Positions 13,536 through 19,038 of a stretch of DNA of 19,038 nucleotides are shown here, piece by piece. The position numbers and the translations under genes were made by a program. The stretch covers positions 1 through 19,038 of the forward strand of contig JBIIEL010000038.1 in the NCBI GenBank assembly GCA_044237845.1, read 5' to 3'. The first letter of the stretch is position 1; each line of letters opens with the position of its first letter. Under the pieces are notes generated by a model, which was not told where the DNA came from, searched no databases, and saw only the letters and a list, made by a program, of their open reading frames with translations. Source of the stretch: QFOX01 sp044237845 (GTDB taxonomy: Bacteria; Pseudomonadota; Alphaproteobacteria; Rickettsiales; UBA3002).

Positions 13536-13590
13536 TACCCCATCGCTTCGCGCTTCATCCGCCATAATGGGTTAATAAAGCTTCCTATGG

Positions 13591-13998
13591 CTATAAGTTC
13601 TTGTTTCCACGATAGATTGACGAAGAGGCTTCAGCAGCAGCCTGGCTTTGGCTTAGGCGAAACCGCTCCTCTACTTCTTGAGAACGGCTGCTTTCAGTGG
13701 TGTTACTGCTGGTGCGGGGGCGCGAGACCAGATAGCGCACGGTGGTGGAGAGTAACTGGCTGATACCGCCGACAATGCCTGCCGTATCTGAAGTGCTGCC
13801 AGCTCCACCTGATCGGCTGATTCTCGCGCTACCACTCAAGACTTGCGCCAGTTGGGCATTGAGGTCGTCGGCAAATTGCCGCGAGAGTTTTTCGAGCAGT
13901 TTTTGGCCATCACGCAGCAATTGTTTCTGGAATGCGTCGCGCTGGCGGTCTTCGCTGCTGCGGCTTCGTGTGCGGATGACGTGGGTAAATCGTTTCAT
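13591..13998 (-). CDS. Small basic Ser/Arg-rich hypothetical protein
   Basis: The 135-residue protein is not recognised. It begins with a basic segment (MKRFTHVIRTRSRSSEDRQRD), then a helical stretch (FQKQLLRDGQKLLEKLSRQFADDLNAQLAQVLSG, about 23-56). A Gly/Ser-rich linker containing a short hydrophobic patch (TAGIVGGISQLLSTTVRYLVS, about 73-93) follows, then a Ser/Gln/Glu-rich tail. There is no cleavable signal peptide and no full membrane helix. The ATG at 13998 has an excellent AAGGAG 8 bases upstream, which supports a real gene. It follows the phasin gene on the same strand, but the terminator at 14066-14098 lies between them, so it probably has its own promoter. Confidence 0.65.
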   Translation of the reverse strand: MKRFTHVIRTRSRSSEDRQRDAFQKQLLRDGQKLLEKLSRQFADDLNAQLAQVLSGSARISRSGGAGSTSDTAGIVGGISQLLSTTVRYLVSRPRTSSNTTESSRSQEVEERFRLSQSQAAAEASSSIYRGNKNL

Positions 13999-14065
13999 GG
14001 GCGGGCTCCTTTTGGTGTCCCACTATGAATGCACGAAAACTGCTTACCAGGAAGGGGTGGATAAC

Positions 14066-14098
14066 ATAAAAAAGCCCGCGAGGGATGCTCGCGGGCTT
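14066..14098 (-). terminator. Intrinsic terminator of the phasin gene
   Basis: AAGCCCGCGAG (14072-14082) pairs perfectly with CTCGCGGGCTT (14088-14098) around a 5-base loop. Read on the minus strand the stem is followed by a run of T residues (complement of 14068-14073). It lies 21 bases past the phasin stop codon. Confidence 0.88.
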
Positions 14099-14119
14099 GG
14101 GTATTGCGGGTGAAGAGGC

Positions 14120-14908
14120 TTACGCCGCCATCGCTTTCGTCATGCGCTCGGTGGTTTCCGACATGCGCTCGTTCAGCGGCTCAGAAACATCCGTCGCGCA
14201 TTGAAACAGCATCTCGGACATCTTCACGCTCTCGGAGAAGAAGCTGTCGAGGTTGGTCTTCATCGTGCGGCTACCGAGGTCGAACAGGTCGTTCAACGTG
14301 CGGCAGGAGAGCATTTGTTTGCTGAGTTCGGTGTTCTGCGCGAACGTCTTGTTCATGTAGCTCACCCATTCTGCACCAAGCTGCTTGGCAACCGAAACAC
14401 TGATATTGCTGACATCCATCATCACCTGCAGGTTCTCGCGGGTGACGCTCATCGCCTCGTTCATGGTGCGGGTGGCGTTGGTCGAGGATTTCGACATTTG
14501 CTCTGCTGATTCACGCGCGAAGCCGGTCATTTTCTCATGCGCGGCGCTGGGGCTGAAGCCTGGCATTTGCTGGCTGAATTGCTCCGGTGCGAAGCCTGCT
14601 TTCTTCGCCTGCTCCATCATCTGTTGCAGCATGTCGGTGCTCATTTTCATCATGCTTTCGGTAGCCGACTGCATGCTCGTGGCAGCGTCTTGCGCTTCGT
14701 GCTGGCCGAACGGCATTTGGTACATTTTTGCGCTCTGGTTCGCCCACTCGTTGGCGCCTTTTTGCCAGGTGGCGGTGGTGTTCTCCACCCAGTCGGAAGT
14801 ATTGCCGCCCATGTGGTTTGCGCTGCTAGTCTGTGCAGAACGCGGTTGCGTTTTTGCTGCGTATTTCACGTTGCGTTTTGCCGAGGATTTTTTCTTTGCG
14901 CTAGCCAT
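14120..14908 (-). CDS. Phasin-family protein
   Basis: Phasins are amphipathic helical proteins that coat polyhydroxyalkanoate granules. The 262-residue product has a Lys/Ala/Ser-rich basic N-terminus (ASAKKKSSAKRNVKYAAK), a Met/Gln-rich middle (about 60-125) and a long amphipathic phasin domain. The domain includes MNEAMSVTRENLQVMMDVSNISVSVAKQLGAEWVSYMNKTF and LSCRTLNDLFDLGSRTMKTNLDSFFSESVKMSEML. The ATG at 14908 is chosen over 14971 because GGAGAAAAAC lies directly ahead and the promoter (14944-14971) would otherwise fall inside the coding region. It is transcribed alone, between its own promoter and terminator. No PHA synthase, depolymerase or PhaR gene is in the window, so its link to granules rests on family membership. 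Confidence 0.85.
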   Translation of the reverse strand: MASAKKKSSAKRNVKYAAKTQPRSAQTSSANHMGGNTSDWVENTTATWQKGANEWANQSAKMYQMPFGQHEAQDAATSMQSATESMMKMSTDMLQQMMEQAKKAGFAPEQFSQQMPGFSPSAAHEKMTGFARESAEQMSKSSTNATRTMNEAMSVTRENLQVMMDVSNISVSVAKQLGAEWVSYMNKTFAQNTELSKQMLSCRTLNDLFDLGSRTMKTNLDSFFSESVKMSEMLFQCATDVSEPLNERMSETTERMTKAMAA

Positions 14909-14943
14909 GTTTTTCTCCGTCTGGTTGTGTTTGTGGTGCGGCG

Positions 14944-14971
14944 AATATACTCCCAATTGTACAGGAGTCAA
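14944..14971 (-). promoter_or_regulatory. Sigma-70-type promoter of the phasin gene
   Basis: On the minus strand TTGACT (14966-14971), a 16-base spacer and TATATT (14944-14949) form a near-consensus promoter. The predicted start near 14937 gives a leader of about 30 bases containing the Shine-Dalgarno of the ATG at 14908. Confidence 0.75.
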
Positions 14972-15021
14972 GGCCGCGAACTAGAAAATATATTGCGTCG
15001 CACCATTTCTTCTGAGGCGCA

Positions 15022-15684
15022 CTAGCGCTTACTTACCAGTAACATCAGTAGATGATAGAGCATGTAGGCGTTCAGCGTATGCCAGAGGAAATGCGTGCCG
15101 ATAGGAAGTGCCGCGCAGAGGGTGCTATCCAGTGTGCGGAAGATGAGGGAGAGTGTCCACACTGCCAGCATATGCAGCAACACGGTGCCGGATGCTGCGT
15201 CGCGTTTTTGCACTGCCACGGTGAGGGCAATCAGCGTGAGATAGGTTGGAATATACATGATGGTGCCGTTCAGCAAATCCGGCGGCAGGGTAATTTGCGC
15301 GAGGACGCTGGCAGCCATATAGACGCCCCACCAGAAAATCACACGCACCCACGAGAACTGGAGTAGTCGCCGCATCGCCGCGATGAGGTAGATATGAATG
15401 AACAGGGTGATGGGAATGACATCCATCAGCAAGGTGGAACCATTCGGGCGCAGATGCCACAGCCCGCTGCCCACGCCGATGGCAAAGAGCATGGCGGCGA
15501 GCAGCCATAGATCGAGGCGGGATTTGATAGTAGCGGGTGGAAGGCGGAAAATCGCCCTCGCAGCGAGCATGGCAGCAAGGATAAAAAATAGGTTGGTGAT
15601 GGCGTTGATCGGTTCGGCCAGCATCGCGGCATCGCCCGCGCGTTCGCAATAACTGTCGAGAAAGGTGAGGGTGCTCTCAGCCAT
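15022..15684 (-). CDS. Ceramidase-like CREST-superfamily membrane protein (second of tandem pair)
   Basis: This 220-residue polytopic inner-membrane protein, with about seven hydrophobic segments, matches the alkaline ceramidase/CREST superfamily of metal-dependent lipid hydrolases. The conserved residues stand in the expected order: Glu14 and Glu24 in SYCER...AEPINAITN, Ser73 and His77 in GVGSGLWH, Asp88 in LLMDVIP, and His198 and His202 in THFLWH. The S-x3-H, 11 residues to Asp and H-x3-H spacings match human ACER3 (S77, H81, D92, H217, H221). The bacterial substrate is unknown; an amide-linked lipid is plausible. Its ATG at 15684 lies 2 bases after the stop of the paralogue upstream, so the two are co-transcribed. 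Confidence 0.82.
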   Translation of the reverse strand: MAESTLTFLDSYCERAGDAAMLAEPINAITNLFFILAAMLAARAIFRLPPATIKSRLDLWLLAAMLFAIGVGSGLWHLRPNGSTLLMDVIPITLFIHIYLIAAMRRLLQFSWVRVIFWWGVYMAASVLAQITLPPDLLNGTIMYIPTYLTLIALTVAVQKRDAASGTVLLHMLAVWTLSLIFRTLDSTLCAALPIGTHFLWHTLNAYMLYHLLMLLVSKR

Positions 15685-15686
15685 GA

Positions 15687-16394
15687 TTATATCATCGTTG
15701 AATCACCCGCGAGCTGCTTCAGGCGCGCATCATGGTTCACGTTGCGGATAATCTGCTTGAGCAGAATATAGATGAGTGTCGCGTTGAAGCTGTGCCACAG
15801 GAAATGCGTGCCGAATGGGAACTGGCCGCATACCTCGCGGTCGATCGCGCGGCAGAACAGGGATATGACACCAATCAGCGAGGCTAGCATGAAATATTGT
15901 GAGCTGGGGCGCGCGCGCAGATGCAAATGCACGGCAATCACGATCAGTGCAATCATGCTCGACAGATAGCCGATGGAGTCGTTCATTGCGCGCGGGAATT
16001 GCGATACCAGCATGTGCGAGAAGCCGACAAACGCCACGAAGCAGATCGCCGCTTGAAAGAGATTGCAACGGCCGATGCGAAACAGCACGCTCCAGAAATA
16101 GAGGATAATGAGCATGACAATCGGAATGGTATCCGCCAGCTCGGTTGTGGGTGTGGGAAACATGTGGAAGACAATCGAGTTCACACCGATGATAAAGGTG
16201 AGGAAGGTCATCGCGTGAATGTCCCAGATGCGGCGTCCTTTGATATCGTCGTGCCGATGGTAGTAACGGTAGGTCACGACCGCCACAATGATGAAGAGGA
16301 ACGAAGAAATCACGTTTAGCGGTTCGGCCCAGGGGCTTTGCGAGGCGCGTTCGCAGATGCCGTACCAGTGCGAAATAGAAGATTGCTGCTGCAT
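15687..16394 (-). CDS. Ceramidase-like CREST-superfamily membrane protein (first of tandem pair)
   Basis: The 235-residue protein is a diverged paralogue of its downstream neighbour, again with about seven membrane segments. The conserved residues are Glu15 and Glu24 (GICERASQSPWAEPLNVISS), Ser73 and His77 (GVNSIVFH), Asp88 (ELADTIP), and His197 and His201 (THFLWHSFNA). The spacings are identical to those of the partner, so both look catalytically complete. The pairing could reflect a heterodimer or two substrates. That is inference. The ATG at 16394 has AGGA 8 bases upstream and is preferred to the TTG at 16412. The C-terminus is a polar cytosolic tail. A CPBP-type protease gene lies 88 bases upstream on the same strand. 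Confidence 0.82.
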   Translation of the reverse strand: MQQQSSISHWYGICERASQSPWAEPLNVISSFLFIIVAVVTYRYYHRHDDIKGRRIWDIHAMTFLTFIIGVNSIVFHMFPTPTTELADTIPIVMLIILYFWSVLFRIGRCNLFQAAICFVAFVGFSHMLVSQFPRAMNDSIGYLSSMIALIVIAVHLHLRARPSSQYFMLASLIGVISLFCRAIDREVCGQFPFGTHFLWHSFNATLIYILLKQIIRNVNHDARLKQLAGDSTMI

Positions 16395-16482
16395 AGGGAG
16401 TTCCTGATTCAAACGACTAAAGTATTTCTAAGGATAGCATAATTCTCTGGCGGTTCGTGCAGAAAATGATGTGCGTCGTTTC

Positions 16483-17139
16483 CTAGAGCGCTGCGGCGAC
16501 GGAGCCGTGGTAAAAATACCGCCCCAGCCCTATGGTAAAGATAAAATCGCCATAAAGCGCGTGTTCGAGCGACACCAGCCACAGGGAATGGTGCCTGGCG
16601 TAGGTGCGGGCAAAAAGTACGCCGCCCGCTACACATAGCAGCGGTGCCACCCAGTTCTGGAAAAGAATATGCGCGAAGCCAAACATGAAGGCGCTGGCGA
16701 GAATCATCGCGCCTGTGGTTTGAAACAGCGGCTTATAACGCGCGAAAAAGAAAGTGCGGAAAATGATTTCCTGGGGAATCACCGAAAACAGGGGGTACGC
16801 AACCATCACCAGCAGCCAGAAGCCGGGATTCTCGCGCACAAAACCAAAGAGCGACCGAGGCTCCAGCCACAAAGTGAGCAGGGTAAGCAGGGCGGCATAG
16901 CCCAGAAAGCGCAAAAGAATCGGGCGGATATGTGCAGCGGTAAGCGCGTGGCGTTTCCAGCACTGCGCCAGCACCTCTGGCGCGCGGCGGCGCAGCACAA
17001 TATAGCTATAGAGCGCCGTTAGCCAGAGCGTTGGCAGCAGGTAACGCAGCGGCATTACCCAGCAAAGCAGTAGCGGCATACCCACGGTGAGCAGCAGAAA
17101 TTCGATAATCAGCAGGGGGGTGTGGCGAATGCGTTGCAT
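16483..17139 (-). CDS. CPBP-family intramembrane metalloprotease-like protein
   Basis: This 218-residue polytopic membrane protein has the three CPBP (Rce1/Abi) motifs. Motif 1 is PQEIIFRTFFFARY with Glu124 and Arg128, motif 2 is FGFAH with His157, and motif 3 is LEHALYGD with His193. Family members include CAAX-prenyl proteases and bacterial enzymes linked to peptide processing or bacteriocin immunity. The usual first Glu of the EExxxR motif is Gln123 here, so activity may be altered or the protein belongs to a QE-type subgroup. The ATG at 17139 is chosen because the in-frame extension upstream (to 17256) has non-protein-like composition; the Shine-Dalgarno is weak. It precedes the two CREST proteins on the same strand, and a shared lipid or membrane role is possible. 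Confidence 0.78.
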   Translation of the reverse strand: MQRIRHTPLLIIEFLLLTVGMPLLLCWVMPLRYLLPTLWLTALYSYIVLRRRAPEVLAQCWKRHALTAAHIRPILLRFLGYAALLTLLTLWLEPRSLFGFVRENPGFWLLVMVAYPLFSVIPQEIIFRTFFFARYKPLFQTTGAMILASAFMFGFAHILFQNWVAPLLCVAGGVLFARTYARHHSLWLVSLEHALYGDFIFTIGLGRYFYHGSVAAAL

Positions 17140-17330
17140 GGCTGCGTGATAGCAATTCCATGCGCCGGCGCCATAAAAAACGAAATATCTCACTGAATCA
17201 TTGGCATTTAGGGGCTGTGCGTGGTTTCCCGCACGCCGGGTTCTCCACCGCTTCACAAATTATTTGCCAGCCGAAATCCTTTGTGGCATAGACAGCCACC
17301 TGCGCGCCCTATAGGCGCTGTTGATGGTGT
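17140..17330. other. Intergenic region between CPBP gene and tRNA-Asn
   Basis: No gene is supported here. AT-rich stretches (17175-17195) may hold the CPBP promoter on the minus strand, but no -35/-10 pair is convincing. A 6-base GCGCCC/TAGGCGC-type dyad lies just before the tRNA. Confidence 0.35.
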
Positions 17331-17405
17331 TCCGCGGTAGCTCAGTGGTAGAGCAATCGACTGTTAATCGATCGGTCGTTGGTTCGAATCCAACCCGTGG
17401 AGCCA
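17331..17405 (+). tRNA. tRNA-Asn(GUU), CCA encoded
   Basis: The acceptor stem TCCGCGG/CCGTGGA (one G-T pair) is followed by discriminator G and CCA (17403-17405). The D-arm reads TAGCTCAGTGGTAGAGC. The anticodon stem ATCGA/TCGAT closes loop CTGTTAA with anticodon GUU at 17363-17365. The T-arm carries GGTTCGAATCC. An integrase remnant begins 157 bases downstream in the same orientation, so the 3' end of this tRNA is the probable attachment site of the island to the right. Confidence 0.97.
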
Positions 17406-17518
17406 TTTCCCCTTCCAAGAAGCTTCAAAGAAATCCAGAAATTCCATAGGAACTGCCAAGAAGTGCTTGGTTGCGGTAGTTGTTGGTTTTTAATGGATTT
17501 GTTTACATCCAGACTGAA

Positions 17519-17542
17519 TGCGGGTAGATTTGCGGGTAGATT
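17519..17542 (+). repeat. Perfect tandem 12-bp repeat ahead of the integrase remnant
   Basis: TGCGGGTAGATT is repeated head to tail at 17519-17530 and 17531-17542, between the tRNA-Asn attachment region and the start codon of the truncated integrase. By position these are likely integrase arm-type binding sites, the counterpart of the 9-bp repeats at 2501-2520. This role is inferred. Confidence 0.6.
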
Positions 17543-17562
17543 TATCTGTAGGAGTCGAACGC

Positions 17563-17817
17563 ATGTCACTCACCGAATTGGCAGTAAAAGCGTATAAGCC
17601 CAAGGCAAAGCTTTACCGCGTGGCGGATGGCGGTGGTCTTGCGCTTGAAATATCCCCCTCTGGCAGCAAGCTATGGCGCTGGCGTTATTATTTCCAAGGT
17701 AAAGAACAAATGCTGGCACTTGGCAAATATCCCGCCCTCACTCTTGCCGAAGCCAGAAAGAAGCGTGATGCAGCGCCTTGTAAAAAGCTGTCCGAAGAAA
17801 ACCTACCGCATGAATGA
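17563..17817 (+). pseudogene. P4-type integrase, truncated to its N-terminal arm-binding domain
   Basis: The 84-residue frame starts MSLTELAVKAYKPKAKLYRVADGGGLALEI and continues KLWRWRYYFQGKEQMLALGKYPALTLAEARKKRDAA. This is the DUF4102-type N-terminal domain of P4-like tyrosine integrases. Family members run to about 400 residues. Here the homology stops near residue 71 and a short unrelated tail ends at TGA. The core-binding and catalytic domains, including all R-H-R-Y residues, are missing and are not found in other frames downstream, so a deletion rather than a simple frameshift is likely. The ATG at 17563 has a good AGGAG (17550-17554). The fragment might still bind its arm sites. The island next to tRNA-Asn cannot mobilise itself with this copy. 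Confidence 0.85.
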
Positions 17818-18139
17818 TAGTGCCTTTGTGGAGACGATGCGCAGCCTAACCCATACGACGCTGTGGGTGGAGTGTATCCTCCAGCGTAATGCCGTCGCCC
17901 TCATGGTGGCATTGTTTATGGATAAAGAAGAGAGCATCGACCCCATACTACAGAACATCGCTGATATTCGCGCCTCATGGGAGGAAGTGCTCAACAGTAT
18001 GGGTATTAACCCCGAAACCCTAAGAAAATCCGCCGCACTCGACCCCTTGCTTATGGAGTGCTTTGAAGAACTGATGCCCGCGCCCGACCCTGAATATGTA
18101 GCGATACTAGCGGCCGATATGAAGAGGGCGTTTGATTGA
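17810..18139 (+). CDS. Hypothetical protein overlapping the integrase remnant
   Basis: The 109-residue product is not recognised. It is acidic and helical (LWVECILQRNAVALMVALFMDKEESIDPILQNIADIRASWEEVLNSMG), ending in PAPDPEYVAILAADMKRAFD, with no membrane segment or signal peptide. The ATG at 17810 overlaps the stop of the integrase remnant by 8 bases, and the Shine-Dalgarno is weak (GAAGAAAACC). The frame is open further upstream, but that part is an out-of-frame reading of the integrase and is excluded. It is island cargo by position. Coupling to the integrase remnant suggests it is now expressed from the old integrase promoter. Confidence 0.6.
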   Translation: MNDSAFVETMRSLTHTTLWVECILQRNAVALMVALFMDKEESIDPILQNIADIRASWEEVLNSMGINPETLRKSAALDPLLMECFEELMPAPDPEYVAILAADMKRAFD

Positions 18140-18159
18140 GCAGGGCACTTAGGGTGAAG

Positions 18160-18765
18160 CTATTCTTTTTTTAAGAGTGTTTCACCATTGAGGGCGGCAT
18201 CAAGCCTATCAGCAAGATTTTGCCAACACATAACTCTATCTCCATATTCGGAAAAACCATAACATGCGCTCATCTCTACGCTTGCGCGCTTCAAATTGAT
18301 TGAAGTGCTAACCAAAGATTTGGAAATTCGTAAGAGCGCTTTTTTTTCACGCTCATGGATATTTTCTAAGATTTTTTTGCAAAGAAATTCCTTTTCAGCA
18401 TCCTCGCGTTGGGTTGGTTGTGTAGCCAAGCAGTTTTCATACTCTTTTTTTACACTTGAAGCCTTCAACCTCATAGCTGCGTTAATCCCATCTTCAAAAG
18501 ATGGAGCTTTCTCTATTGGCTCAACTGAATTATTTTCTGACTGAAACGTGGCTTTTACTTCTTGCTCAAATGTCGGAAGCACTCTCTCATTTGCAGTATC
18601 CTTTATACGTTTTGCACGCTCAGCATCAGCAAAGCGCCCAATCGCTATTCCTGATTCCGCAGCTTCCTGCTCTGGTGAAATAAAAAGCGCATTTGCATTA
18701 GTGGGAGCCAACCACAAGAAAATGCTCATGCATGACATCGCTACGATGGGGATTAACTTTTCCAT
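18160..18765 (-). CDS. Exported hypothetical protein
   Basis: This 201-residue protein begins with a Sec-type signal peptide: MEK, a hydrophobic core (LIPIVAMSCMSIFLWLA) and a probable cleavage after ANA near residue 26. The mature part is charged, helical and probably coiled coil, with four Cys residues (ENCLATQ, EFLCKKIL, SACYGF, VMCWQN) that could form periplasmic disulfides. I recognise no family. The ATG at 18765 has TTAGGA ahead of it, inside the short gap after the upstream membrane-protein gene, so the two form an operon. It lies in the tRNA-Asn island. Codon use is more AT-rich than in the proteostasis block, as expected for acquired DNA. Confidence 0.7.
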   Translation of the reverse strand: MEKLIPIVAMSCMSIFLWLAPTNANALFISPEQEAAESGIAIGRFADAERAKRIKDTANERVLPTFEQEVKATFQSENNSVEPIEKAPSFEDGINAAMRLKASSVKKEYENCLATQPTQREDAEKEFLCKKILENIHEREKKALLRISKSLVSTSINLKRASVEMSACYGFSEYGDRVMCWQNLADRLDAALNGETLLKKE

Positions 18766-18774
18766 TTCATATTC

Positions 18775-19029
18775 CTAATGATTAGCTGATCCCTGCTTGA
18801 GCCATCTAAAGAATTTATCGGCCATCCCCGAATAGAAGGCTAGGCCAATTATAAGCAGAAGCCCAAGGATTTGGGCAGTAAAAGCATATTTCTTATAAGA
18901 ATGCCGCTCGCATCCTCTTGCCTTTAATAAAGTCGAACATATACGGTATTCTTTAGTCCAGTAGGCCTTGTATTTAATCTCTTTCAAACAACTGCTTTTT
19001 GATTTGGAGCTCTTAAAAAAAGGCTGCAC
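18775..19029 (-). CDS. Small single-pass membrane protein, possibly partial at the window edge
   Basis: The 84-residue frame has a Lys/Cys-rich basic N-terminal half (three Cys: SSCLK, RICST, RGCER) and one hydrophobic segment (AQILGLLLIIGLAFYSGM, about 53-70), then a short basic tail. The annotated start is a GTG at 19029, but the frame stays open to the window edge at 19038, so the real start may lie outside. No family is recognised. It ends 9 bases before the start of the exported protein at 18765, indicating co-transcription. The pair may act together at the inner membrane and periplasm, which is inference. Confidence 0.55.
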   Translation of the reverse strand: MQPFFKSSKSKSSCLKEIKYKAYWTKEYRICSTLLKARGCERHSYKKYAFTAQILGLLLIIGLAFYSGMADKFFRWLKQGSANH

Positions 19030-19038
19030 GCTATCGTC

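Noticed and set aside
13278..13565. N-terminal extension of the gene at 13005-13277
   Set aside because: It would read through the promoter repeats, the plus-strand terminator and the 13-bp inverted repeat.
1..19038. CRISPR array or phage structural genes
   Set aside because: No regularly spaced repeats were seen, and no capsid, tail or terminase-like protein is encoded.

Overview
The window looks like alphaproteobacterial chromosome. The protein-quality-control cluster tig / clpP-clpX / lon is in the order usual for that class, and a phasin, a GlcG/HbpS-like protein and CREST-type membrane hydrolases lie nearby. Nothing in the sequence fixes genus or species. Many small genes of unknown function, including a leucine-rich-repeat protein of the ribonuclease-inhibitor/tropomodulin type, suggest a poorly characterised lineage.

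Layout. (1) 1-2650 looks like the right end of an integrated element. It holds a coiled-coil hypothetical gene, a segment rich in inverted repeats, an intact tRNA-Leu(UAG) on the minus strand, a complete tyrosine integrase reading leftward, tandem 9-bp repeats just upstream of the integrase, and a 3' half of a second tRNA-Leu(UAG) on the plus strand ending at 2650, read here as the attachment scar. (2) 2651-17405 reads as chromosomal backbone. It contains a PhnA-like/HbpS-like gene pair, the LRR gene, tig, a hypothetical gene, clpP, clpX, a pseudopilin gene lodged between clpX and lon, lon, an ArsR-type regulator, a run of small minus-strand hypothetical genes, a phasin with a clear promoter and terminator, two tandem ceramidase-like (CREST) membrane proteins and a CPBP-type membrane protease. 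(3) From tRNA-Asn(GUU) at 17331-17405 a second island starts. It has tandem 12-bp repeats, a P4-type integrase truncated to its N-terminal arm-binding domain, and three genes of unknown function, two of them a membrane/secreted pair running off the right edge.

How the parts work together. Trigger factor (nascent-chain folding), ClpXP and Lon (ATP-dependent proteolysis) form the conserved proteostasis block. The most unusual regulatory signal is a promoter layout shared by three scattered minus-strand genes of unknown function (LRR gene, 5643-6248 gene, 13005-13277 gene). Each has two 7-bp GTCAY-type direct repeats with an 11-bp period, then 21-22 bp, then an identical TATAGT -10 box. This resembles an OmpR/PhoB-family (Pho-box-like) operator, and two of the three transcripts look leaderless. 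The three genes may form a small regulon.

All calls come from reading the sequence alone. No database search, structure prediction or covariance model was run.
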